Part shown: positions 25,708 through 35,010 of the stretch, piece by piece
Layout of the letters: each line of letters opens with the position of its first letter
How positions within the stretch are numbered: the first letter of the stretch is position 1
NCBI RefSeq assembly: GCF_001698205.1
Contig: NZ_CP016591.1
Coordinates: 2,542,001-2,606,000, forward strand
Direction of reading: 5' to 3'
From: Tsuneonella dongtanensis
GTDB taxonomy: Bacteria > Pseudomonadota > Alphaproteobacteria > Sphingomonadales > Sphingomonadaceae
DNA: 64,000 nt
Notes under the pieces: generated by a model
Seen by the model: only the letters and a program-made list of their open reading frames with translations
Told to the model about the DNA's origin: nothing
The model's database searches: none
Translations under genes and position numbers: made by a program

Positions 25708-26133
25708 TCAGCGGGTCTCTTTCGGGCTGCTCGCAAGCTTCATGATGTACGCCCACTCTTCCGGGCGCACCTCGGCTACCGAAAGCCGCGACAGCTTCAG
25801 CAGTTCGATGTCCGCGAGCGCGGGGTCGGCCTTGATCTCCGCCAGCGTCACGGGACGTGCGAGCTTTTCGACCGGCCTGACCTTCACCGCCGCCCATTTG
25901 CCGGTATCGTCGGTCGGGTCGGGAAGACCGGCCGCGCTGATCTCGACCACGCCGACGATCTCCTTGCCGATGTTCGAATGGTAGAAGAACGCCCGGTCGC
26001 CCACCTCCATCGCCTGAAGGTTGTTGCGCGCGCGATAGTTGCGAACCCCGTCCCAGGTGCCCTCGCCTTCGGTGACGAGGTCGTCCCAGCTGTAGGCATC
26101 GGGTTCGGATTTCATCAGCCAGAAGCGCGGCAC
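25708..26133 (-). CDS. EVE-domain protein
   Basis: A 141-residue single-domain protein: FWLMKSEPDAYSWDDL, WDGVRNYRARNNLQAMEVGD and AFFYHSNIGKEIVGVVEI are the conserved EVE segments. EVE domains are PUA-like and bind modified bases in DNA or RNA; standalone bacterial copies have been connected to restriction or RNA modification, and no such genes are adjacent here. The start is GTG at 26133 with a GAGGAT box upstream. Confidence 0.9.
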   Translation of the reverse strand: MPRFWLMKSEPDAYSWDDLVTEGEGTWDGVRNYRARNNLQAMEVGDRAFFYHSNIGKEIVGVVEISAAGLPDPTDDTGKWAAVKVRPVEKLARPVTLAEIKADPALADIELLKLSRLSVAEVRPEEWAYIMKLASSPKETR

Positions 26134-26233
26134 GGTCGATCCTCGTAGTCATGGGGGCGGGCGCAAGTCGATCTTAACCCGATTTTCAGCCTCATAGGCG
26201 ATAGGCGACGGTTCGCAACAGCGGGGGGCGGGG

Positions 26234-27901
26234 TTGCCGAAGGGCGTCGTCAAGGACAACTCGAAAGCAGGCGGGGAAAAGGCGCTGGAACGCGCCGAAC
26301 GCGATCTCGTCGCGCTCGGCATCGCGGTTGCGGCGATCCTGCTGTTCGTGGGAACGGGCGGCATGGTGTTGCCGCAAGTCGTACGCTCGTGGATGGGCGT
26401 CGGCGCTGCGCCCGACCCGATTCTCGTCAACGCGCTCCTGCTCAACATCGCGCTCGTGATCTTCGGTTGGCGACGGTACGCCGAACTGACCCAGGAAATC
26501 GCCGAACGCCGCAAGGCAGAGGAGCTCGCCAGGCAACTGGCCGAAACCGATCCGCTGACCGGTAGCCTCAACCGCCGCAGCATCGGAGCAGCCACCGAGA
26601 AACTGCTGTCGGTCGCGCACGCCGAGGGCCGCGCGGTCGCCTTCGTCATGGTCGACCTCGACAACTTCAAGACCATCAACGATCTCAACGGTCACCAGGC
26701 GGGCGACCTGCTGCTCTCGACGACCGCAGACCGCATCCGGGCGCTTCTTCCCCGCGACTCGCTGCTTGCGCGACTGGGTGGCGACGAGTTCGCCTGCGTA
26801 ATTCCCTACGACCCGCGCTTCCCCGACAGGATCGACCAGTTCGCCTGCCAGCTCATCGAGCGCGCCGGAGAGCCCTTCGACTACGACGGGTTGGTCCTAG
26901 AGATCACGGTATCGGTCGGCATCACGAGCAACCTGGACACAGGAGCGGAGGCGATCGAGGAGGGCAGCGCGCAGGCGTTGATCCACCGCGCCGACATCGC
27001 GATGTACCACGCCAAGAAGCAGGGCAAGAACCGCTATTTCTGGTTCGAAGAGCCGATGGAAAGCGAACTGCGTTTCCGCAGCGAACTCGAAACCGGAATT
27101 CGTCGCGGCGTCGCGCGCGGGGAATTCGTACCCTACTACGAACAGCAGATCGACCTCGAGACCGGTGCGCTTTCAGGCTTCGAAATGCTCGCGCGCTGGC
27201 AGTCACCGACCCTCGGCCTCGTCAGTCCCGAAGTCTTCATCCCTGTCGCCGAGGAGATCGGCGTGATCGCCGAACTCAGCGAGCAGCTCATCGACAGGGC
27301 GCTCGCCGACGCCAGCGAATGGGACCCCCGGCTCTCGCTCTCCGTCAATATCTCCCCCGTGCAGCTCCGCGACCCCTGGTTTGCGCAGAAAATCCTCAAG
27401 CTTCTGGTCAAGCACAACTTCCCGCCGCACCGGCTCGACATCGAGATCACCGAGAGCTGCCTGCACGAGAACATCGGTGTCGTTCGCTCGATCATTACCA
27501 GCCTCAAGAACCAGGGTGTGACGATCAGCCTCGACGATTTCGGCACCGGCTTTTCCAGCCTCTCGCAGCTGCGCACGCTTCCGTTCGACCGCCTCAAGAT
27601 CGACCGCAGCTTCGTTTCCGAGATCGGCAGCGCCGATGAAAGCGACAAGCTCGTTCGCGCGATCGTTTCGCTGGGCGACGGTCTCGACTTGCCGATCACC
27701 GCCGAAGGTATCGAGGACACCGAGATACTGCGCAAGCTGCGTACGATGGGTCAACTGAAAGGCCAGGGCTATTACTACGGCCGGCCCGAAGCCATCGACG
27801 CGGTACGGTCGAGGCTCGATTCGGCGGGCCTGCTGGCAAAGCGCGAAGCCACGACCAAGAGCGATCCGCCGTCCAGGGCCAAGCAACGCAAGACCGGCTG
27901 A
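26234..27901 (+). CDS. Membrane GGDEF-EAL protein (c-di-GMP turnover)
   Basis: 555 residues. Two membrane helices (about 24-48 and 62-80) precede a short helix (RRKAEELARQLAETD), a GGDEF domain with the intact motif RLGGDEF near residue 180 and an EAL domain from about 290. In the EAL domain the signature reads GFEMLARW rather than EAL, but the metal and catalytic residues appear complete: NISPVQL, IEITES, DDFGTGFSSL, KIDRSFV, TAEGIED and GQGYYYGRP. Both synthesis and breakdown of c-di-GMP are thus possible. No sensor domain other than the membrane part is seen. The start is TTG at 26234 behind a G-rich box. Confidence 0.92.
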   Translation: MPKGVVKDNSKAGGEKALERAERDLVALGIAVAAILLFVGTGGMVLPQVVRSWMGVGAAPDPILVNALLLNIALVIFGWRRYAELTQEIAERRKAEELARQLAETDPLTGSLNRRSIGAATEKLLSVAHAEGRAVAFVMVDLDNFKTINDLNGHQAGDLLLSTTADRIRALLPRDSLLARLGGDEFACVIPYDPRFPDRIDQFACQLIERAGEPFDYDGLVLEITVSVGITSNLDTGAEAIEEGSAQALIHRADIAMYHAKKQGKNRYFWFEEPMESELRFRSELETGIRRGVARGEFVPYYEQQIDLETGALSGFEMLARWQSPTLGLVSPEVFIPVAEEIGVIAELSEQLIDRALADASEWDPRLSLSVNISPVQLRDPWFAQKILKLLVKHNFPPHRLDIEITESCLHENIGVVRSIITSLKNQGVTISLDDFGTGFSSLSQLRTLPFDRLKIDRSFVSEIGSADESDKLVRAIVSLGDGLDLPITAEGIEDTEILRKLRTMGQLKGQGYYYGRPEAIDAVRSRLDSAGLLAKREATTKSDPPSRAKQRKTG

Positions 27902-27952
27902 GGCGCAGGCCACTGGACGTAAGGCCCGCCCCCGCATAGAGCCCAGCCCGCG

Positions 27953-28765
27953 ATGCGGGTTCCCTTCATCAAGATGCACGGCCTCGGCAACGACTTCGTT
28001 GTCCTGGATGCGCGCAGCGAGGCCTTGCCGCCGATCGGGCCGGCGACGGTTGCGGCGCTCGCCGACCGGCGGACGGGCATCGGCTGCGACCAGCTCATCC
28101 TGCTCGAGCCCGCCGACACGGCGGATTTCCGCATGCGCATCTTCAATTCCGACGGCAGCGAAGTGGAAGCCTGCGGCAATGCCAGCCGCGCCGTCGCTCT
28201 GCTGCATGGCAGAGCCGCGCAGGTCGAAACGGCCGGGGGACTGATCGCCGTCGAGCCGACCGGGTGCGGCGCGCGGATCGACATGGGCGTCCCGCGCTTC
28301 GAGTGGGATGCATTGCCCCTGGCCTACGCGATGGACACCCTGTCGATGCCGGTCGGATGGGACGGGCTGGAGGCGCCCGCTGCCGTCAATGTCGGCAATC
28401 CCCACGTCGTCTTCTTCGTGCCCGACGCGGAAGGGGTACCGCTCGATCGGCTGGGGCCCGAGATCGAGCGCGATCCGCTGTTCCCGGAGCGGGTCAACGT
28501 CAACGTGGCGCAAGTGACCGGCCCCGCCTCGCTCCATCTCAGGGTGTGGGAACGCGGTGCCGGCCTGACGCGGGCTTGTGGCACCGGAGCCTGCGCAACC
28601 ACCGTGGCCGCGATCCGCCGCGGCCTTATCGAGGGCCGCGCGGCGACGGTGCACCTTCCCGGCGGCCCGCTGGAAATCGAATGGAGCGCGGACAATCGCG
28701 TGCTGATGACCGGGCCCGCTGCCGAATCCTTTCGCGGCACCTTCGACTGGGGCGACTTCGCGTGA
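27953..28765 (+). CDS. dapF: Diaminopimelate epimerase
   Basis: A 270-residue racemase that converts LL- to meso-diaminopimelate for lysine and peptidoglycan. The two active-site Cys motifs are present: VEACGNASRAVALLHG and TRACGTGACATTVAA, with the N-terminal KMHGLGNDFVVLDAR. It heads a run of four tightly overlapping genes, dapF-mtaB-ftsY-yciB. Confidence 0.96.
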   Translation: MRVPFIKMHGLGNDFVVLDARSEALPPIGPATVAALADRRTGIGCDQLILLEPADTADFRMRIFNSDGSEVEACGNASRAVALLHGRAAQVETAGGLIAVEPTGCGARIDMGVPRFEWDALPLAYAMDTLSMPVGWDGLEAPAAVNVGNPHVVFFVPDAEGVPLDRLGPEIERDPLFPERVNVNVAQVTGPASLHLRVWERGAGLTRACGTGACATTVAAIRRGLIEGRAATVHLPGGPLEIEWSADNRVLMTGPAAESFRGTFDWGDFA

Positions 28766-29934
28766 GCGCGGAAGTGGTATCGCTCGGATGCCGGATGAAC
28801 CTGGCCGAAAGCGAGCGCATTCGCACCATGCTCTCGAGCGAGCCGGACACCGTCGTGGTCAACTCGTGCGCGGTCACCGCGGAGGCGGTGCGCCAGACGC
28901 GGCAGGCCATCCGCCGCGCCCGCCGCGCGAGGCCGGACGCGCGCCTGCTGGTGACCGGATGCGCGGCCGAGATCGAGCGCGATGCGCTTGCGGCCATGCC
29001 CGAGGTCGATGGCCTCATCGCCAACGCCGCGAAGCTCGATCCGCGCGCCTGGAACGTGCCTTCGCCCGGGCAAGGCGTCATGTCGCGCCACTCGCGCGGC
29101 TTCGTCGCGGTCCAAAACGGCTGCGACCACGCCTGCACCTTCTGCGTGATCCCGCAGGGCCGCGGCGCCAGCCGGTCTCTTCCCGTTGCCGCCGTGCTGC
29201 GCGCGGTCGAGACGGACCTTGCCCGCGGCGCAGGCGAAGTCGTGTTGACGGGCATCGACCTGACGAGCTGGGGCGCCGACCTTCCCGGCACGCCGCGCCT
29301 CGGGTCGTTGGTGGAGGCGATCCTTTCCGCGTTCCCGGGCCTTGCGCGCCTGCGACTGTCGTCGGTCGACGGGATCGAGATCGACCCGCTGCTCGAAGAC
29401 CTGATCGCTGGCGAGCCGCGCCTGATGCCGCACCTGCATCTGTCGCTCCAGCATGGCCACGATCTGATCCTGAAACGCATGAAGCGCCGCCATTCGCGCG
29501 CCGATGCCGTCGCGCTGGCAACCCGCCTCAGGGACCGGCGCCCCGACATCGCTGTGGGCGCAGACCTCATCGCCGGTTTCCCCACGGAGACGGACGAGCA
29601 TCATGCGGCCAACCTGTCGATCGTTCGCGAACTCGGCATCGTGCACGGCCACGTCTTTCCCTACTCGGTCCGGCCCGGCACTCCGGCAGCACGCATGCCG
29701 CAGGTGCCAAAGGCCATCATCCGGGAACGCGCGGCCGAATTGCGGGCGGCTGTCGCGAGCGAACGCGCGGCATGGCTGGAAGCCCAGCTCGGCCGCCCCC
29801 TCGAGGTGCTCGCCGAACGCGACGGCACCGGCCACGCCCCGAACTTCGCCCGCGTCCGTCTGCCCGCAGCAACTCCCGCGGGCACCGTCCTCACCATTAT
29901 TCCCACCCGTATCGAGGAAGGCCTGCTCGTATGA
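28762..29934 (+). CDS. mtaB: tRNA t6A37 methylthiotransferase MtaB
   Basis: A 390-residue radical-SAM enzyme that adds a methylthio group to t6A37 of tRNA. The N-terminal UPF0004 domain has SLGCRMNLAESE, VVNSCAVTAEAVRQ and VTGCAAE with the three cluster Cys; the radical-SAM site is QNGCDHACTFCVIPQGRG near residue 125. The start is GTG at 28762, overlapping the dapF stop (GTGA), and the end overlaps ftsY by 4 bases. The MtaB rather than MiaB subgroup is chosen from overall look and from the dapF-mtaB-ftsY order common in alphaproteobacteria. Confidence 0.93.
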   Translation: MSAEVVSLGCRMNLAESERIRTMLSSEPDTVVVNSCAVTAEAVRQTRQAIRRARRARPDARLLVTGCAAEIERDALAAMPEVDGLIANAAKLDPRAWNVPSPGQGVMSRHSRGFVAVQNGCDHACTFCVIPQGRGASRSLPVAAVLRAVETDLARGAGEVVLTGIDLTSWGADLPGTPRLGSLVEAILSAFPGLARLRLSSVDGIEIDPLLEDLIAGEPRLMPHLHLSLQHGHDLILKRMKRRHSRADAVALATRLRDRRPDIAVGADLIAGFPTETDEHHAANLSIVRELGIVHGHVFPYSVRPGTPAARMPQVPKAIIRERAAELRAAVASERAAWLEAQLGRPLEVLAERDGTGHAPNFARVRLPAATPAGTVLTIIPTRIEEGLLV

Positions 29935-30854
29935 GCGAACTGACCTGGGCGGAGCGCCTGTTCGGCGGATTCCGCAAGACGTCCGAAAAGCTCAGCGAGA
30001 ACCTTACCGGCGTCGTCGGGACGGCGAAGCTCGACGATGCCACGCTCGACGATGTCGAGGATGCGCTGATCGTATCTGACCTCGGCCCCGCGGCCGCCCG
30101 CCGCATCCGCGACAAGCTCGCTGAAAAGCGCTTCGGGCTCGGCGTCACCGAGCGCGAGCTCAAGGAGGCCGTGGCCGAAGAGATCGCGGCGATCCTGCGT
30201 CCCGTCGCCAGGCCGCTCGAGATCACGGCATTCCCGCGCCCGCAGGTCATCCTCGTCATCGGCGTCAACGGCAGCGGCAAGACCACGACGATCGCCAAGC
30301 TGGCGCACTGGCTGCAGGAAGACGACTACGGCGTGATGCTCGCCGCCGGCGACACCTTTCGCGCAGCTGCGATCGGCCAGCTGGCCACATGGGCCGGACG
30401 GGTCGGCGTGCCTATCGTCAAGGGCCCCGAGGGCGGCGACCCGGCCTCGATCGTGTTCGACGCGGTCAAGGAAGCGACCGCCGCCGGGATCGACGCGCTG
30501 ATCGTCGACACCGCCGGTCGCCTCCAGAACAAGCGCGAATTGATGGAGGAACTGGCCAAGATCCGCCGCGTGCTCGGCCGCCTCAACCCCGAAGCGCCGC
30601 ACGACGTGATCCTCGTGCTCGACGCCACCAACGGCCAGAACGCGCTTTCCCAGATCGAAATCTTCAAGGAGGTTGCCGGAGTGACCGGTCTCGTGATGAC
30701 CAAGCTCGACGGCACGGCGCGCGGCGGCGTCCTGGTCGCCGCGGCCGAGCAGTTCGGCCTGCCGATCCACGCGATCGGCGTCGGCGAGAAGATCGACGAC
30801 CTGCGTCCGTTCGATCCGGACCTCGTCGCGCGCGTGATCGCGGGAGTGGCGTGA
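29931..30854 (+). CDS. ftsY: Signal recognition particle receptor FtsY
   Basis: A 307-residue SRP GTPase that docks ribosome-nascent-chain complexes at the membrane. The NG domain shows GVNGSGKTTTIAKLA (G1), AGDTFRAAAIGQL, DTAGRLQNK (G3), TKLDGTARGG (G4) and a C-terminal GVGEKIDDLRPFDPDLVAR. The acidic A domain is almost absent: only about 30 residues precede the N domain, as in other short alphaproteobacterial FtsY proteins. Confidence 0.96.
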   Translation: MSELTWAERLFGGFRKTSEKLSENLTGVVGTAKLDDATLDDVEDALIVSDLGPAAARRIRDKLAEKRFGLGVTERELKEAVAEEIAAILRPVARPLEITAFPRPQVILVIGVNGSGKTTTIAKLAHWLQEDDYGVMLAAGDTFRAAAIGQLATWAGRVGVPIVKGPEGGDPASIVFDAVKEATAAGIDALIVDTAGRLQNKRELMEELAKIRRVLGRLNPEAPHDVILVLDATNGQNALSQIEIFKEVAGVTGLVMTKLDGTARGGVLVAAAEQFGLPIHAIGVGEKIDDLRPFDPDLVARVIAGVA

Positions 30855-31492
30855 TGAGCGAAGCCAAGAAGCGCTCGTCCGGCTGGCTCAACGTCGCGAT
30901 CGACTACGGGCCGATCCTCGTCTTCTTCCTCGTCTATCGCTGGTCGAAGCCGGAAGACGCCACCCCGTCGAGCGAGATCTTCGCGGTGGTCCAGAGTACG
31001 GGCGCCTTCATCGTCGCGTCGATCATTGCGCTCGCGTTCTCGAAGTGGAAACTCGGCAAGGTTTCGCCGATGCTCATGCTGTCCACCGCGCTCGTCGTGG
31101 GGTTTGGCGCGCTGACGATCTGGCTGCGGGACGAACGCTTCATCCAACTGAAGCCCACGATCATCTACGTGATGTTCGCGGTGCTGCTGATCGGCGGCTG
31201 GCTGCGCGGCAAGGCACTACTCCAGATCCTGCTCGAGGCGGCATTCGAAGGGCTGGACCGCGAGGGATGGCTCAAGCTGAGCCGCAACTGGGGCCTGTTC
31301 TTCCTTTTCCTCGCCGCGCTCAACGAAGTGCTCCGGCAACAGCTCAGCTTCGGCGACTGGCTGTGGGCCAAGCTGTGGGTGTTCATGCCCCTCAGCTTCC
31401 TGTTCACCTTCACCCAGATTCCCATGCTGCTGCGGCACGGCCTCGCGGCGGAGGGACTGAAGGAAGAAGAGACCACTCCTCCACCGCCGTGA
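30854..31492 (+). CDS. yciB: Inner-membrane septation protein A (YciB/IspA family)
   Basis: A 212-residue protein with about five to six membrane helices. WLNVAIDYGPILVFFLVYRW, KPTIIYVMFAVLLIGGW and GLFFLFLAALNEVLRQQLSF are family landmarks. Members affect cell-envelope synthesis and division, with no defined chemistry. Its ATG overlaps the ftsY stop by one base, so it is the last gene of the dapF operon. Confidence 0.9.
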   Translation: MSEAKKRSSGWLNVAIDYGPILVFFLVYRWSKPEDATPSSEIFAVVQSTGAFIVASIIALAFSKWKLGKVSPMLMLSTALVVGFGALTIWLRDERFIQLKPTIIYVMFAVLLIGGWLRGKALLQILLEAAFEGLDREGWLKLSRNWGLFFLFLAALNEVLRQQLSFGDWLWAKLWVFMPLSFLFTFTQIPMLLRHGLAAEGLKEEETTPPPP

Positions 31493-31569
31493 AACGCCCG
31501 GATATTGCCAAGGCGCCCGCTTAGGACTTAACCTTTGTTGTGGTCGCGCAACGTCTGGGGGGAACGTCA

Positions 31570-32145
31570 ATGGCCAAGCTCTTCGGGAATCTGCATCTGG
31601 TGCTGGGGATCGGCCTCGCGCTGGCAATCGTCGTCATGATCGCGTTTGCACCGGGCGGTGCGCCGATCGATCTCAACTCGATCTCGCGCTGGCTGCACCT
31701 GTTCTTCGGGGTGCTGTGGATCGGCCTGCTCTATTATCTGAATTTCGTCCAGGTACCGACGATGCCGGCCATTCCGGCAGAGCAGAAGGGCGCCATCACC
31801 GGACATATCGCACCCAAGGTGCTGTTCTTCTTCCGCTGGGCGGCGGCGCTGACCGTATTGACCGGGCTCATCATCGCCCATGCCAGCGGCTATCTGGTCG
31901 AAGCGCTCACCTTCGCAGGCGAAGGCAATGTCGACCTGATCGGAGTCGGCATGTGGCTGGCGCTGATCATGGCGTTCAACGTATGGTTCATCATCTGGCC
32001 GGCCCAGAAGCGGGTGCTCGGCATCGTCAGCGCGACCGACGAGCAGAAGGCTGCCGCCGCGCCCCGCGCGCTGATAGCGAGCCGGACGAACGTACTGCTC
32101 TCGCTGCCGATGATGTGGGCGATGGTCAGCGCCAACCTGGGCTGA
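31570..32145 (+). CDS. Urate hydroxylase PuuD-like membrane protein
   Basis: 191 residues with about five membrane helices. ISRWLHLFFGVLWIGLLYYL contains the His and Trp typical of the PuuD N-terminal membrane module, and FNVWFIIWPAQKRVLGIV is the second conserved block. In full PuuD a C-terminal cytochrome c domain takes part in urate oxidation; here it is missing, so catalysis would need a separate cytochrome or the protein does something else. ATG at 31570 follows a GGGGGGA box. A perfect palindrome terminates the convergent pair downstream. Confidence 0.7.
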   Translation: MAKLFGNLHLVLGIGLALAIVVMIAFAPGGAPIDLNSISRWLHLFFGVLWIGLLYYLNFVQVPTMPAIPAEQKGAITGHIAPKVLFFFRWAAALTVLTGLIIAHASGYLVEALTFAGEGNVDLIGVGMWLALIMAFNVWFIIWPAQKRVLGIVSATDEQKAAAAPRALIASRTNVLLSLPMMWAMVSANLG

Positions 32146-32167
32146 CGCGTTCGTGGTGCGACAGGCG

Positions 32168-32189
32168 CGGCGCTCCCCGGGGAGCGCCG
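32168..32189. terminator. Perfect 22-bp palindrome, likely bidirectional terminator
   Basis: CGGCGCTCCCC followed directly by its exact complement GGGGAGCGCCG (32168-32189) lies between the convergent stops at 32145 and 32194. Flanking GACA (32160-32163) and TGTC (32190-32193) can extend the stem past a bulge. There is no T-run. Position and strength suggest termination on both strands. Confidence 0.6.
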
Positions 32190-32193
32190 TGTC

Positions 32194-32394
32194 CTATTCC
32201 ACGTACTGGTTGAGCTTGCCCATCAGCGCGCCGATCCGCTCGGCGGCTTCGGTAAAGGTCTGCACGTCGTCGCGGCGGTTGTTGCCGCGCGCTTCCTTGG
32301 CAGCCTCGATATACCCTTCCTGGTCGGCTTCGAGCGCATCGACCAGCATCTCGATCTCATCCGTGGTCAGTGAAAGCTTGATCGTCTCGGACAC
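32194..32394 (-). CDS. Small conserved hypothetical protein downstream of kup
   Basis: A 66-residue helical, acidic protein: LSLTTDEIEMLVDALEADQE, then a basic patch GNNRRDD and a last helix TFTEAAERIGALMGKLNQYV. The start is GTG at 32394 with a GAGGAG box that overlaps the kup stop codon, so translation is coupled to kup and the reading frame is probably real. A role in potassium uptake control would fit the coupling but is not shown. Confidence 0.7.
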   Translation of the reverse strand: MSETIKLSLTTDEIEMLVDALEADQEGYIEAAKEARGNNRRDDVQTFTEAAERIGALMGKLNQYVE

Positions 32395-32403
32395 GTAAAC
32401 TCC

Positions 32404-34326
32404 TCAGATTTCGACTTGGCTGCCCAGCTCTACCACACGGTTGGTCGGCAGCCGGAAAAACTCCATCGCCGTCGCCGAGTTGCGCAGCATCCAGGCAAAC
32501 AGCTTTTCGCGCCATAGCGCCATTCCGGGCTTCTTGCTGGCAATGAGCGTCTGGCGGCTCAGGAAGAAGCTCGTCTGCATCATATCGAACATCCCGCCGC
32601 ATTCGCCGGTTTCCGCAAGCGCAGCCGGCACGTCGGTTTCCTGCATGAAGCCATAGTGCAGGATGACGCGGAAGATCCCGTCGCCCACCGAGTGGATCTC
32701 GAACCGCTCCGCCGCATCGACATAGGGCACCCCGGCGATCTGCACCGTCAGGATCACCACCCGCTCGTGCAGCACCTTGTTGTGCTTGATGTTGTGGAGC
32801 AGCGCGCTCGGGACTCCGCCGGTGGCAGAGGCCATGAAGATCGCGGTGCCCGGCACCCGGGTCGCGGAATTGCGGGCGCTCTTGGCGAAGATCGCGATCG
32901 GCAGGGCGACTTCGCTCATCCGGTCGCGCATGAGCTTGCGGCCCCGAGCCCAGGTGGTCAGCAGCGTGAAGGCGATCGCGCCGACGAGCAGCGGGAACCA
33001 GCCACCGCTCGGCACCTTGGGCAGGTTGGCCGCGAAGAAGGAGCCGTCGACGAGGAAGAACAGGCCGACAAGCGGCAGCGCCATCCACAGCTTCCAGCGC
33101 CACACCGCGAGGAACAGGACCGCCATGAGACAGGTGTCGATGAACATCGCCCCGGTCACGGCGATGCCGTAGGCGCTGGCGAGGTTCGACGAATTGCGGA
33201 ACGTCAGCACCAGCAGGACGACGGCGATCATCAGCACCCAGTTCACGAACGGGATGTAGATCTGGCCGTGCTGGGTCTCGCTGGTGTGAAGGATCGAGAG
33301 GCGCGGTACGAAGCCCAGCTGGATGGCCTGCTGGGTCACCGAGAACGCCCCGGTGATCACCGCCTGGCTGGCGATGAAGGTCGCGCACGTCGCCAGCAGC
33401 ACGAGCGGCAGGCGGAAGCTCTCGCTCGCCATCACGAAGAACGGGTTCTTGATCGCCTCGGCGGCGGCCGCAGCCTCAAGGTTCATGATCATCGCCGCTT
33501 GGCCGAAATAGTTGAGCAGCAGGCATGGCATGACGAAACCGAACCAGCCGATGCGCAGCGGCCCACGGCCGAAATGTCCCATGTCCGAATAGAGCGCTTC
33601 CGCCCCGGTGACCGCCAGCACGACCGAGCCCAGCGCAAGGAATGCCAGCCACCTGTCGGTGATGAAGAACTGGATCGCGTACCAGGGGTTGAGCGCCGCC
33701 AGCACCCCGGGGTTCTCGACGATGTGCATCAGCCCCAGCGCAGCAAGCGTCGTGAAATAGGTCAGCATGATCGGCGCGAAGAGCTTGCCAATCGTTCCGG
33801 TGCCGCGTTTCTGCAGCAGGAACAGCGCAATCAGTAGCGTGAGCGCGATGGGAATGACGAAGGGAGCGAGGCTCGCCTCCACAGTCGTCAGCCCCTCGAC
33901 CGCGGACAGCACCGAGACTGCGGGCGTGATCATGCTGTCGCCGTAGAAGAGCGCAGTCGCGAACACGCCCAGCATGACGGCGATCCAGCCGCGGTTCGTA
34001 CCGCCGATCTTCTGCGAGATCAGGGCCACGAGGGCGAGCGTGCCCCCCTGCCCCCGGTTGTCCGCATTCATCAGGATCGTCACGTACTGCAGCGAGACGA
34101 TGATGGTCATCGACCAGAAGATCAGGCTGACCACCCCCATGAGATGGAGCGTGTCGAGCGCCAGCGGGTGATGCCCCGCGAAGGTTTCGCGAAAGGCATA
34201 GATCGGGCTCGTACCGATATCGCCGAACACGATGCCGACCGCACCCACCGCGAGTTTGATCTTGGCGCTGGCGGTCTTGTCACCGTCCGCACCATGTGCC
34301 GCCTGGCTCATCGAGGCTGGGTCCAT
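32404..34326 (-). CDS. kup: Low-affinity potassium transporter Kup
   Basis: About 640 residues; a K+/H+ symporter of the KUP/HAK/KT family with some 12 membrane helices. [20 protein letters not shown] at the start of the first helix and [16 protein letters not shown] are family signatures; the cytoplasmic C-terminal domain ends in [20 protein letters not shown]. The start is uncertain: ATG 34326 (MDPASM) is reported, ATG 34311 (MSQAA) is equally possible, and an in-frame extension to 34371 is less likely; none has a strong ribosome box. Confidence 0.95.
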   Translation of the reverse strand: MDPASMSQAAHGADGDKTASAKIKLAVGAVGIVFGDIGTSPIYAFRETFAGHHPLALDTLHLMGVVSLIFWSMTIIVSLQYVTILMNADNRGQGGTLALVALISQKIGGTNRGWIAVMLGVFATALFYGDSMITPAVSVLSAVEGLTTVEASLAPFVIPIALTLLIALFLLQKRGTGTIGKLFAPIMLTYFTTLAALGLMHIVENPGVLAALNPWYAIQFFITDRWLAFLALGSVVLAVTGAEALYSDMGHFGRGPLRIGWFGFVMPCLLLNYFGQAAMIMNLEAAAAAEAIKNPFFVMASESFRLPLVLLATCATFIASQAVITGAFSVTQQAIQLGFVPRLSILHTSETQHGQIYIPFVNWVLMIAVVLLVLTFRNSSNLASAYGIAVTGAMFIDTCLMAVLFLAVWRWKLWMALPLVGLFFLVDGSFFAANLPKVPSGGWFPLLVGAIAFTLLTTWARGRKLMRDRMSEVALPIAIFAKSARNSATRVPGTAIFMASATGGVPSALLHNIKHNKVLHERVVILTVQIAGVPYVDAAERFEIHSVGDGIFRVILHYGFMQETDVPAALAETGECGGMFDMMQTSFFLSRQTLIASKKPGMALWREKLFAWMLRNSATAMEFFRLPTNRVVELGSQVEI

Positions 34327-34380
34327 GTCATGAAGGCGGCGGCGCTTAGCACCGCCGAAAGGCCCCCGCAATCGCGGACG

Positions 34381-35010
34381 TCATGGGGTGCCGGTCTGGG
34401 CGATAAGCTCGTCGAGCCGCTCGAGCCGTTCCTGCAAGCCCTCGCGCCAGGCGGCATCCGCCGGCGCCTTCTCGAGCATCTCCGCCCACAACTGGCGGGC
34501 CTGCATCAGGCGTCCGCTGCGAATGAGCGCCACGCCCAGGAAAAAACCGGGACCCGGCTGTCCCGGATCGGCCCGCTCAGCCGTCTCGTACGCATAGACC
34601 GCGGCCGGCGTCAGTTGCCCGTCGGCATGTTCCATCAGCGCATTCGCGAGGGCGAGTCGCGCTTCGGGATCGTCGGGGGACTTGGCAAGCGACGCTCGGA
34701 GGATGCCGGCCGCATCCGAAAACTGGCCGCGCCGCGCGAAACCATCGGCCACTGTGACGTAGTTGCTCGGCGGCGCCGGCCCGTAGATGGCCCGGCGCGC
34801 TTCCACCAGTTCCGTCCCTTCCCTGGCCGCGCCGGCTGCCGACGACTTGGGCGCGCCGGACTGTCCCGGCGAGCCCTGGAGCGCATAGCCGGCCAGGCCG
34901 AACATCAGCGCCGCACCCAGCAGCGACCACCCGGTCCGCGGCAGGCGCAAGACGATGACCGCAAGGCCGAAGGCCGCGACGGCGAGCAGGAGGATGGGAA
35001 TGAAGTTCAT
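34381..35010 (-). CDS. ccmI: TPR cytochrome c biogenesis protein, CcmI/CycH-like
   Basis: A 209-residue protein with two N-terminal membrane segments (IPILLLAVAAFGLAVIVL, LLGAALMFGLAGYALQG) and a periplasmic TPR region (about 85-200: VTVADGFARRGQFSDAAGIL, DPEARLALANALMEHADGQL). CcmI chaperones apocytochrome c to the haem-ligation complex. It is shorter than the classic ~400-residue CcmI, so only the TPR part and membrane anchor are clear. The ATG has a GGAGGAAGG box and overlaps the ccmH stop by 4 bases. Last gene of the ccm operon. Confidence 0.82.
   Translation of the reverse strand: MNFIPILLLAVAAFGLAVIVLRLPRTGWSLLGAALMFGLAGYALQGSPGQSGAPKSSAAGAAREGTELVEARRAIYGPAPPSNYVTVADGFARRGQFSDAAGILRASLAKSPDDPEARLALANALMEHADGQLTPAAVYAYETAERADPGQPGPGFFLGVALIRSGRLMQARQLWAEMLEKAPADAAWREGLQERLERLDELIAQTGTP

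Noticed and set aside
27176-27200. Loss of phosphodiesterase activity because the EAL motif reads EML
   Set aside because: The Glu that binds metal is kept and the other catalytic motifs are present, so inactivity cannot be concluded.
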